A DNA stretch of 64,000 bases from Rosellinia necatrix. Its lineage: Eukaryota; Ascomycota; Sordariomycetes; Xylariales; Xylariaceae. The stretch lies in contig JAGYVD010000003.1 of NCBI GenBank assembly GCA_021209875.1, positions 744,001 to 808,000 of the forward strand, written 5' to 3'. Position numbers and translations under genes: made by a program. Below the pieces are notes generated by a model, which did no database searches, was not told where the DNA came from, and was given only the letters and a program-made list of their open reading frames with translations. Within the stretch, counting starts at the first letter, position 1. Every line of letters begins with the position of its first letter. Shown one piece after another: positions 36,989-47,321 of the stretch.

Positions 36989-37225
36989 TGATAAGTCTGG
37001 TCAGGGGTATGAAGCTGTAAATAGCTGTATTTTGCTGTATGCTGGTCTAGTTTGTGGTGTTGTATCTGTGTTGGTGATGAAGATGGTGGAATTCTAGGTG
37101 CAGTCCTAGAATTCCACCTACTAGTAGGCTGGTGGGTCTAGCCCAGGTGGCCTGGGCCACCTTATCTAATCTTACAGTGGGGCAACTGGTGGTGCCAAGC
37201 CTGGCACCCCTTGCCTACTCTAACA
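36989..37225. mobile_element. solo LTR A (TG...CA, 5-bp target duplication)
   Basis: A 237-bp island of normal GC content inside the AT-rich block. It starts TGATAAGTCTGG, ends CTACTCTAACA, and is flanked by identical pentamers TGTTT at 36984-36988 and 37226-37230. It contains a palindrome around AATTCTAG/CTAGAATT, a GTGGCC/GGCCAC stem, the word CCTTATCTAATC and a 3' hairpin (GGTGCCA/TGGCACC). TG...CA ends with a 5-bp duplication are diagnostic of LTR-retroelement integration. No internal region is present, so this is a solo LTR. Confidence 0.78.
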
Positions 37226-39702
37226 TGTTTATACGTCGTTAAAAAAATTTTATTTTTATTTTAATAAAAAGCTAATATTCCCGTTTAACTTTATAATATA
37301 AAAATATTAACCTAGCTTAACAAATTATAGCTCTAACGTTTATACTGCCGACTATAAATAAACCTATATAAAAAAAGTTGTTTAATATAGTTTTAATATA
37401 TTAAATATATTAAAAAGCAGCAATTAATTTAAAAAGCCGTTTTTTTTAATATAAAAAATATATTAATAAAGTGTATTTATTTTTTTCTAACTAATTATAT
37501 TAACTGTAATAATAAGCTATTTTTAGCTGGCTGCTAAAGTATAAAAGTTAATAATTGTAAAAAATAGCGTTTTTTTTTTATATCTTGTTTAAATTATTAG
37601 CCGGCTATTTAATGTTTATTTTAATTATTAGTTCGCTTTTAAAAATTTTTAGTTTTTATTTTTATTTATAACGCTATATAATATTAAATATATTTAAAAC
37701 AAATTAAAAATGCAAGTTTATAAAATTAAATATTTTTTTTCTATTAAGCTAAACTAAAGCTATAAATATTTAATCGAGAATATATATTTAATAATTTTAT
37801 AAAACAAAATATAATCTCTTTATTTTTTAAATTTTTATAAATATATTTAAACTTTATAAAAATATATATTAATTAATTAAAAGTTTTATTATTTTTTTAA
37901 TTTTTAATATTTACATATATAATCGAAAATTATTTATAATTATTATAACATTTAGCCCGTATAACGTACGACAGGCCAATATATTTAAAACTTTTTTTTA
38001 TATTCTAAACTTTAATTAAAAAACAAAATTAATTATTAATAGAACATTTATATTTATTTGCTTATTTATATTAATTATTATTAATAATATACTATTTTAA
38101 CAAAAATTATTAAAATGCTTAAGCCTTACTATAAACTATCTGTATCGCTATTATTTTATATTATTTAAAAAAAAAAACAACGTTATTTTTAATATATTTA
38201 AAATAAAAAAATACTATAACTAGATACTATATAACTAAAATATATATTTTTTTATATTTAAGCTTTAAGTATTTATAAAATAAAACTAGCTGGCTTTAAG
38301 CTTTATAATAATAAAATATTATTTATAGCAGTCCGCATATTTTTTTTAGCTTTAAATATTATTTATAATTATTTTATTAATATAGCTTATTTAAAATATT
38401 TTAGCATTTTAAAATATTTTTATTAGCTAATATTTTAAAAAGCAATTTTTGGCTTATTTGTTTAAACAAAAAACAAGCAGCTAAAATATTTTATTATTTT
38501 TTAATACTGTTAAAATAACCGTAGTTTTAATTGCTTTAAATATATTTTAATTTTTATTTAATATAAAAATACGTATAAAACATTATTGTTTTACTAATGT
38601 TTTTCTGATGTTAGCTCTATAATTATTATATTAAGCTAGAACTATATAAATATTTAAAATTAAAAGCTTGCAATTATTTTAATTTTAATAATATATAAAG
38701 CAATTTTTATAGCTGATTTTATTATAATTTTAATATATATAATAGCATGTTTTATATTAATAATATATAATAAAACTAATATAATAAATACTGCTTTAAT
38801 AAAAATAATACTTATATATAATATAATAAATTATACCGATATATAATTGCTAGCTAAAAAGCTTTTTAATATTTATATTAAATATAATTAAACGCGCTAT
38901 AAATAAAAACGTTGACCTAGCAATCCGCTAGCGCTTAAACTATAAAATTTAATAAATATTAAATATAAACAGATAATTACTGTTATATTTTTAGCTGCAC
39001 ACTAAGCATTATAACTTAGCTATAATTTAAAGCTGCTTTTTTTTAATTATTATTTATTATATTATCGGAGTTTTTTTAAACTTTATTAATTAAAAAAAAA
39101 CAGCAGGCTAATTTAAAAAAAAAAATTAACTAGTTTTTATGTTAAAAGTAATTATTAAATGTTTATAGTAGCTTTTATTTTATAAAAATAGCTTGCAAAT
39201 ATAATAACTATATTATAATATTTATTTTGCTCGGAAAAAATATATACAAGTAGTTTTTATTATTTTTTCCTATTTTTAACGTTGTGTTAATAACTTTAGC
39301 AAGCAATATAAAGCATTAATTTATATAACGAACTATATTAATACAGCAGCCATTTTTATTAACGTAAATAACTTTTAAAAAACAATTGTTTTTTTTTTTG
39401 CCGGCTGTTTTAAAAAACAGCTTTTTAAACTTTACGCTGCTTATTAAACGATTTAAAAACAATATCCCGGTTTATTACAAGCTTTTAATCTATATTTAAA
39501 AAAAAAAAAAAAAAAAACATAAAAATATTATATTTTAAAATAACAAACGATCTAACTTATTATAAACTACGCGTATTTTTCTATGTGCTAAAAAAGCTTA
39601 TTGTTGTTAAAAAAGAAATGCTATTAAATATTGCAACATTATAAAACCTTAAAAACAACTATAAATTTTTTGTAATAATATATAAAGCGTCGGTTAAATA
39701 TT

Positions 39703-39905
39703 TGAGAAGATTGGTATGAGGGTAGAAAGAAAGATGCCTCTATTAATTCCTCTGCTAGGTGGGGAATTCTAGTAAGTCTAGAATTAACCCCTGCAGGGGT
39801 GGCCGTGGGCCACCTGTTGCCAGCCGTAGCCTGTGCAACCTATCTAATCTAATAATACACGAGCCGTTGGCTCGATTGATATAGGCCCCTTCGGGGACTC
39901 TATCA
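39703..39905. mobile_element. solo LTR B (TG...CA, 5-bp target duplication)
   Basis: A 203-bp GC-normal island in the AT-rich block. It starts TGAGAAGATTGG, ends GACTCTATCA, and is flanked by identical ATATT pentamers at 39698-39702 and 39906-39910. It shares with island A the AATTCTAG...CTAGAATT palindrome, a GTGGCC.TGGGCCAC stem and the word CTATCTAATC. Its 3' part has two hairpins, GAGCC/GGCTC and a CCCC-TTCG-GGGG stem. Same family as A, but diverged. Confidence 0.78.
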
Positions 39906-42900
39906 ATATTATAATATTTATATAGCAGATCTAAAGCAGAGCATAATATAGTAGTAGCATAAAATAGTTTTTATAACGCTGTAAATATTAATAGTTTAAT
40001 TGTCCGCTTATCTAAGTTTTTTTTACTAATTTAAATAAGTTATAATAACTATTAAGTATTTAGTATTAATAATTTTGCTAAAGTTTTTTTAAACGATCGG
40101 TCAACTTTTTTAATAGCATGTATTAATAATATATTTACGTACAAGCAGATATTTTTAAACTATTTATATTTTTATATTAGCTTTATAGTAGCTAAAAAAA
40201 ACAACAGCAGATAAAATCTAATATTAAAAGCTTTATATTATAATATTATAAAAAAACGTAGCATTATTAAGCTACTATAGATTAATAAAAAGCAGCTTTA
40301 AATAGTTAATTTATTTTAAAAAAGCATAATATATATAAAACATAGCGTTTATTTTATATAAGCAGGTAAAAACTTTATATATTTTTAGTAAATATATATT
40401 TAAATAAATATTTAAATATTTATTATTACTTAAGTATTTATATATTTACTTAAAGTATTTATTTACTTTTAGTAATTTCCTGGCTTTTTATAGTATAATT
40501 AATAGGTTTTTTATAATAAAGCAATTATAAAGCAGGATATATAAATAAATTGTTTAAAAATTACTTTAACTAACTTAAGCTTTTTTTTTTTTTTATTTAT
40601 TTATAACCTTTTTTTTCTAGCTTTTTATAATTTATTTCTAGTTTAACCGATCGGTACTATAAGATTTTTTTTTTAATTAAATTTTTAATTATGGTTTATA
40701 TTTTTTAAAGCCGTGCTTTTAAAAATATTTGTTTTATTTATTTGCGTTTTAGCGCTTGTTTTTTTATTGCAGACCTTAAATTTATATATTAAACTTCCTA
40801 GTTAAAGCTTTTAAAGCTGTTATTTTTTTTTTTTTTTATAGCAGACCTTTAAATGCTATATCTACAGCTAAATATATATATATGCACTTATATATATGCG
40901 CGCTCCTGTTTTTTTTTTCCCAGTTTAAAACTGCTGGCTTTATACTCTGCCTTTTATAGTTAAAAGCTTAAATATTATATAAAATCTTTTTTTTTTTTTA
41001 AAAGTTATTTTTAGCAAAAATATTTATAGCTTTTAAACTGTTTTTTTATTAGTTTTTTAGTTTAACTTATTTATTTATATATAAAATTTTATAATTAAAA
41101 AAGCTAAAAATAATACTTCGCGATATTATTAGTTTTTTAGTTCAAGCTGTTTAAACTATATTAACTAATTTTCTATTTAATATTTTTTATATTATTTGAA
41201 TCACGTTTTTTTTTTTAGTTATAAATTATAAGCAAAAGTATTTATAGTTTTTAAGCTATTTTTTATTAATTTTTTAGTCTAACTTATTTATTTATATATA
41301 AAATTTCTTAACTAAAAAAGCTAAAAATAATACTTTATAATATTATTAGTTTTTTAGTTTAAGCTGTTTAAATTATATTAATTAATTTTTAGTTAATATT
41401 TTTTTATTATTTAAATCATGTTTTTTTTTAGTTATAAATTATAAGCAAAAATATTTATAGTTTTTAGGCTATTTTTATTAATTTTTAGTTTAATATATTT
41501 ATTTATATATAAAATTTTTAATTAAAAAGCTAAAAATAATACTTTATTATATTACTAATTTTTTAGTTCAGGCTATTAAAACTATATTAACTAGTTTTTT
41601 AGTTAATATTTTTTTTACTATTTAAATCACGCTTTTTTTTCTAGTCGTAAGTTTTTACTAAAGTATTAATAGTTTTAAACATTTGTTTTAGCAGTTTTTT
41701 TAGTTTAACTTATTTTTTTATATATAATAATTTTTAATAAAATATTTAACAGCAAGCATTATATTTTATCGGCAATTTTTTAGTTTAAATTATTAATGCT
41801 TTAATTGCTTAACTATTAGTATTATTATAGTTTTAGGACTTTAAAAAGCGCTTTTATCGCCGGTTTTCTAATTTAAACTATTAATAAATATTATGTTTTT
41901 TATTTTGTAATTAAAACCCTGATTATTATTTATATTTTTTAAAAGCCGACTTTTAAAAGTACGCAAGTAGTAGTTTTAAATAGTTACTCTGGCTATATTT
42001 TTTTATTAAAACATTTAACTCGCTTTTATTTTAATGTTATATTTGCTAACTATTTTAAAGCTTAATGCTGTTACTTAAAGTTTTTTTAGTCCAAGCGTGA
42101 TTTTTTTTTATAAATTTATATTTTAAAGTTATGTTTAATATTGCGGCTTTTTTATTATATAAAGCTTTTAAAATATATAATATTTTTTTCTGCTTTAAAA
42201 TGTTATATATTCAGCGTAAAAATTTTAATCGCGATATTTTTTATATATTTAATCTTTAAATAGCTTAAATATTTTTTGTTAATTTTAGCCTATATTAAAA
42301 AAAGTATTACTTGTTAATTTTAAACTAACTAAAAAAATATTTTTTATTGCAGGTTTTAAAATAAAATACGTATATATAAAATATATATAATAATAACTAA
42401 AAAACAGCTGTTTATTTTTTTTTTATTAATAATAAAACTAACTTAACGTAAGCTTTTTTAACTTTTAGCGACTAAAGTTTAGTTTTATTATACAACTTAT
42501 AATGTTTTTATATATATTAACTATAAAATACTTATATTTATAAATATATCGACTTAAAAAATAAATAGCTAATGTTTAATATTTAAAAATTAGCTTTTAA
42601 ATAAATAAATTAGCTATGTTTTTTTGTTTACGATTAGAGTTTAATAACTAATTATTAAAAAACTAAAAATAACTTAATTTTAAAAGCTAAATTAATAAAT
42701 AAATAAATCAGCTATATTTTTTGTTTATAATTAATATTAAATAATTAATTATTAAAAAAACCGAAAAATAACTTAATGTTTAAAAAGCTGCGTTAAAAAA
42801 TAAATAAGTTAGTTATATTTTTTTGTTTATAACCGGCTGCTTAATAATTAATTATTAAAAAAACTATAAAATAACTTAATATTTAAAAGCTGGGTTAAAA

Positions 42901-44332
42901 AATAAATAAATTAGCTATATTTTTTTAATTTTTATTAAAATATAAATATTAATGTTTAGTTTAAACATGCTTTAATATTTTAAAGCTGTATTAATACCTG
43001 CTTAACTAATAATATAGCTTAACTTTATATTTTTTTTAGTATTACAGCTTTTTTTTTTGGTTTTTTTTTCTAATAAATAATTAATTGCTATTTTTTATTA
43101 GTTTATATGTTTTAAAATATATAATATTATAGTTTAATAATATAACGTATATAGTTTTAATAGCTAGTAGCACGCTTAAACAGCTTTTTATATTTTTATA
43201 ACTATAAGCTATAAATCAGCATATTTAAATAAATATTAAATTCCTGGAAAAAAAAATATAAAATAAATATAGTTTTATATAAGCTATATAATTATTAGCA
43301 CGCTATTAAAAGCTTTTATAAAGTTTACGCAAGTAAATATATTTTTATTGCTAAATAATATAATTTCTAATATTAAAATAAATTTAAATATTTATATTAT
43401 ATTAAAAAACTTAACAAAAATATTTTATTTAGCTAATAAAAACATAAAATTTATTATTAAATATAAATATATTAATATTTATTTTATAATCGTTATTTAT
43501 TTTATAATTAATATTAATTATTAAAAAATAAAAAAGTTAGAAAAAAAGCTTTTTATTTTAACTTTTATATTAAAAATTAAACGTAAAAACATTAAAAATA
43601 AATTTTTAACGCTATAATTAGCTAATAAAAAATTTTGCTTAAATAGTATAAAAAATGCTACAAGCGTTTTTAAAGTTTTAATCTAAGTTATATAATTTAA
43701 TACATATTTAAAAAATAAATAAAAACTATAATATAAAATATTATATTAAATTAAAATATAAACAAAATAAATAAAATATATAATATAAACATAGCTTAAT
43801 TAAACAAGTTTAATTTTTATTTTATAATATATATTATTAACAGTGTTATAAACGTTAAAAAAAATAATAATACTACAAGCTTTAATAAGTATTTTAAACG
43901 TATAAATTAAAAAAAATTTCTGTAGAATATAATTTTTATATTAAAAGCTTAAATAAAAATATAAATTTTAACGTAATATATTATATAATACAAATTATTT
44001 ATATAAATAACTTATTTTTTGCAAAACTTGTTTTTTAAAAATACTATAATTATAAAATACTTAGTTTTTTTATATTATAACAATTTTTAAGCAATATTAT
44101 TTTAAATAACAGCTGTTTATATATAATAAAAAATGCTAAACTAAATTATACGCTATATAAAAATAATTGCTTATTTTAATATTAAGTTCAGGCACTATAA
44201 CTGCGCTATAAACACAGTATTGCTTATTAAACACTATATTTATATTAAAATAACGGTCGGCTGTTTTTATAGTTACACCTTATTTCGCCGAACAGTATTT
44301 TAATATTAAAAATACTCCCTGTAAATTATTTT

Positions 44333-44361
44333 ATATACCCCCCCCGGCCCGCTACGGTAGG
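44333..44361 (-). repeat. right terminal inverted repeat
   Basis: On the minus strand it reads CCTACCGTAGCGGGCC, then G8 and TATAT. The G/C-run length is identical to the left copy. Normal-composition DNA starts immediately after it. Confidence 0.88.
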
Positions 44362-45232
44362 CCCAGCTACTTAAACGTGCTCGCAAGCTTCCCAAAGGCC
44401 ATTACCCATCTACGCGAGGCAAAGCAAGATTCTATAGCATCAGCATGATTTTCAATTAGGCCAATCCACTACGGCTTAGCCCCTCCTGGGACTACTCAAA
44501 TCCAAAAAGTCTAATTGGAACTTTGGCCTTTCTTACAACAAGGGAGCTCTGGAGACTATCTCCATTAGATGTGGCTCGTCAAGGACCGCCAGGACATTTA
44601 GTACAGGTTTCATCAAGACAAAGAAATATCATAGTGATACATGGGACTATGGGTTTGTAAGTTCTTAATTTGGGCCAAGATTCTAGACCCCTCCAATGCT
44701 TTAACCAGCCATGACCTTCGAGTCCATCCAAGCATGCGTTGCTTAGGTGGATATCTCCTACCGCGTTTTTGATAGCAAGTGCTAGCGTGCATAACGTAGC
44801 TTCTTTTAAAGAGGCGACCTTTATCTCAAGTATCAGGTTCTTGGTCACACTCGATATAGTGAGATATATTATCAGAAATAAGGGATGGCTGTTTAACTAA
44901 CTGTCTTGTCCGGGCGCGCCTTGCTCTCTCTCTAAGCTCTGCGTGCATTCTGTTGCACTCAGTTCTGGTTCTGACGATAACCTAATTGATTCTGGTCGTG
45001 ACTTGGTGTTCAGCAGAGCTAACCACAAAGACACTAATTACCACGGTCCAGAAAAATGCGCCGCCGCCATTCAACGAGCCACACTGGGAGGGGATTAGTT
45101 TTGCATGACATCGCTTATATCTGACAGTTAGTATACCTGTACACTATATCTGTACCGCCATATAAGTTCGTACCTAGGGGCAGACCTAGAAGTATGTACA
45201 GTCATCCAAACGGCAGACCTCAGTGCTCCCTC

Positions 45233-45424
45233 TGATATATATATATATTGGTTGCTTATTCTACTGCTGAATGTGTGCTCTTAGTAAGGATTACTAGGGG
45301 TAGTGTGGTATTGTGTCTGTAAAAGTGTGATGTAGATTAGAAGCCTTAGGCTAGTTACCTTATCTAATCAACACAATCCTTATCTACCTAGATAGATAAG
45401 GAGCCCCCCTTCCTAACTGTGTCA
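45233..45424. mobile_element. LTR-like island C
   Basis: 192 bp starting TGATATATAT and ending CTAACTGTGTCA. It holds the same landmark CCTTATCTAATC as islands A and B and a 3' hairpin (CCTTATCTA/TAGATAAGG). AT-rich, RIP-like sequence begins directly at its right edge. Unlike A and B, no 5-bp flanking duplication is visible, so it may be one end of a larger decayed copy or a rearranged solo LTR. Confidence 0.45.
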
Positions 45425-45948
45425 ATTAATAAATTTTTCTTTTTTAAGCTTTAAAACAAAATTTAAAGATAGAACTAGCCTTAAAAAGTATATTAAAAAC
45501 CAGCAATTTTAAATAAAAAGTTTAAGGCGATGGCAATGGTGGACCGCCCAAGCAAGGATGAACGATAGTTGACTTTGATCGTCCCACCAAGCACCAAGCC
45601 CAGATATTTATCGGACAAATCAGCTGTGCTCAATTCGAGGCGGACAACCAAGCCGAAGCCGAAGCAGCTTACCCTTCAATCTACACTACGCCGCAACACA
45701 GCCGAGAAGCGAGCCACGACCAGGAAAGGAGGCAATTGGATCGTCTTCGCCCTCAACGGTCATGGCACGGGCATAAAACAAGCGATTGACCCATAAGTAC
45801 GACGATACAACGAATGCCCCCCACTCCCCTTTCCCTTCCCATCTACCTATTCCGTCTCAATTGGCGGTCAGTTAGCTGACAACGCCATGTCATAGCTCCT
45901 CCCGGTCTCTTCCCCCCTCCTTACCCGGCCGTCCCCGACCCGGCGCAC

Positions 45949-46009
45949 GTGTGTGTGTGTGTGTGTGTGCCGGGAACACACAACTACGACGACGGCCGAC
46001 ATAGAGACA

Positions 46010-46046
<37 letters not shown>
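45949..46046. repeat. GT dinucleotide and GAC/ACG trinucleotide microsatellites
   Basis: (GT)n at 45949-45969 and an ACG/GAC run at about 46003-46046, just upstream of the small gene at 46079. They generate long spurious ORFs on both strands (poly-Thr, poly-Asp or poly-Val). Confidence 0.88.
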
Positions 46047-46078
46047 TGCCGCCGCCCCATCTCCACCCACGCTCGCGC

Positions 46079-46546
46079 ATGACCTCGTCCCTCTTCGCGA
46101 CGACGGTGGTAGCGAGCTTCCTGGTCGTCGGCCTGCCGCACGTCCTGCCGTGTCCCGCGCCGCGGGTGGCGTACGCGGACGCGTCCTCCTCCTCCTCCTC
46201 CTCCTCCTCGGACACCAGCAGCGGCGGTGGGCGACGACGTGGTGCGCGGCGGAGGTCGCCGCAGCAGACCGCCGAGGTCAAGGACGGGATCGCCCAGTTC
46301 GAGGGCGTGGACGTGGGCGTGGGCGACGGCACCGGACAGACGACGCCGCCGGCCATGGCCAGCACGGCCCCCCGCGGCAAGAGGGAGTGTCCGGTGCCGA
46401 AGCCGGGCGTCATTGGCGAGCTCATGGGCTTCGGGAAGGAAGAGCGTGGCCGTGCCGTCAGTGGTAGACCAGACGTGAAAACCCCCGGCGACAAGGCATC
46501 AACAACGACAACAACAACAATAATAACAACGAATAATGACCGGTAG
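46079..46546 (+). CDS. small conserved fungal protein with N-terminal hydrophobic segment
   Basis: 155-residue protein starting MTSSLFATTVV. The hydrophobic stretch at about residues 4-24, followed by LPCPAPR, looks like a membrane anchor or signal. Then come a Ser-rich run, a basic RRR patch, EVKDGIAQF and a conserved-looking tail RECPVPKPGVIGELMGFG; the last ~25 residues are Thr/Asn low complexity. I recall small Pezizomycotina proteins with the same VVGLPHVLPCPAPR start and RECPVPKP.G..GE.LGF end, always uncharacterised, perhaps mitochondrial. The ATG at 46079 is chosen because everything upstream is translated microsatellite; an ATG at 46046 would add 11 residues. Confidence 0.62.
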   Translation: MTSSLFATTVVASFLVVGLPHVLPCPAPRVAYADASSSSSSSSSDTSSGGGRRRGARRRSPQQTAEVKDGIAQFEGVDVGVGDGTGQTTPPAMASTAPRGKRECPVPKPGVIGELMGFGKEERGRAVSGRPDVKTPGDKASTTTTTTIITTNNDR

Positions 46547-47321
46547 CATAGAATGCGCTACATTCGAAGATCCACCCACACCCTCTCACCCGGAACGTGT
46601 ATCCCATTGTACAAACAACATATATATACCTCATACTAGCTAGCAGTCGCCTCGGTGCATGAGTACTACGGATTGCCTAGTTTCCAAAATAAACACCAGA
46701 GAGCGAGGAATGAAACAATGTACTGATCTGCGATCAACTGGGGTCTATCTCACACCCTAAAGGGCCCTTCTATTCATCATTCATTACACGATCATATTAG
46801 CTACCATATCTTAAAACCGCAGTAAACGGCAATTCCACGAGGGGGGCGGTTCACGGTTTGGTTAATTCACATAACTTTTCTCCTCGCCCTCCGCCGTATA
46901 CTATAAGTGCGACGCTTGCACCGACAATCCCCCAACTCCCTAACACGTCCCACGTTCCTTCCTGGCCATCGTCGACATGCGGGGCCGCTCGGGCATCATC
47001 GTCAATAAGAAATATCCTCCCCACGTGCCCAATCAAGCCTGGTTACACACCAAACTTTCAGGCCGTCGCCAGCATATTCGCGTTGCCCCCGTCATTTTGT
47101 GGTCAAGAAAAACTCTGGTGGCGGTCGAGAGGGCCAAACGTATCTACCGGATCTAAGTGCCTGATAGGGGCGGGCGCCATAGAATGTCGTAGGTACGGTA
47201 ATAATACAATAGTTTGCAGCTTGCGTACAAGGCAGCATTGTGAAGCCGGGTGGACAGCGGATGGCGGGTGTGTAGTAGCACAAGAACCGCCATTAGACAC
47301 CACGCAGCCCGCACGCTATAA
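46547..47321. other. convergent intergenic spacer
   Basis: 3' flanks of the small plus-strand gene and of areB. A 170-codon plus-strand ORF at 46858-47370 overlaps the areB 3' end and has no motif. ACA/AAC triplets near 46500-46530 extend from the upstream gene's low-complexity tail. Confidence 0.45.

Larger units (their letters stand above)
29861..44361. mobile_element. 14.5 kb RIP-degraded element with terminal inverted repeats
   Basis: The AT-rich block is delimited exactly by 29-bp GC-rich inverted repeats. In a few sampled lines about one base in six is G or C. Almost nothing but A, T and residual AGCT/GCA words remains, stop codons are everywhere, and no protein can be read. The best ORF (36327-36575, 82 codons, Asn/Lys/Ile-rich) is compositional. 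This is what RIP (C-to-T in CpA context on both strands) does to duplicated DNA in Pezizomycotina. Because the composition change coincides with the inverted repeats, I read it as one transposon, possibly with older elements nested in it. No target-site duplication was found, and the superfamily cannot be assigned from the ends. Two solo LTRs sit inside. Confidence 0.75.
44362..46078. other. spacer right of the AT-rich element
   Basis: Normal-composition DNA, with a short AT-rich patch at about 45425-45520 immediately right of LTR-like island C. Two small ORFs (44579-44848 minus, 89 codons; 45569-45796 plus, 75 codons) lack motifs and may be gene relics. Microsatellites precede the small gene at 46079. 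Confidence 0.45.

Noticed and set aside
29861..44361. Starship or mitochondrial-DNA insertion (NUMT)
   Set aside because: No tyrosine-recombinase captain or mitochondrial gene or rRNA words are visible, and the size and inverted repeats fit an ordinary TIR element better.
45868..46494. 208-codon minus ORF with poly-Val
   Set aside because: Created by antisense reading of the GT and GAC microsatellites and the GC-rich small gene.
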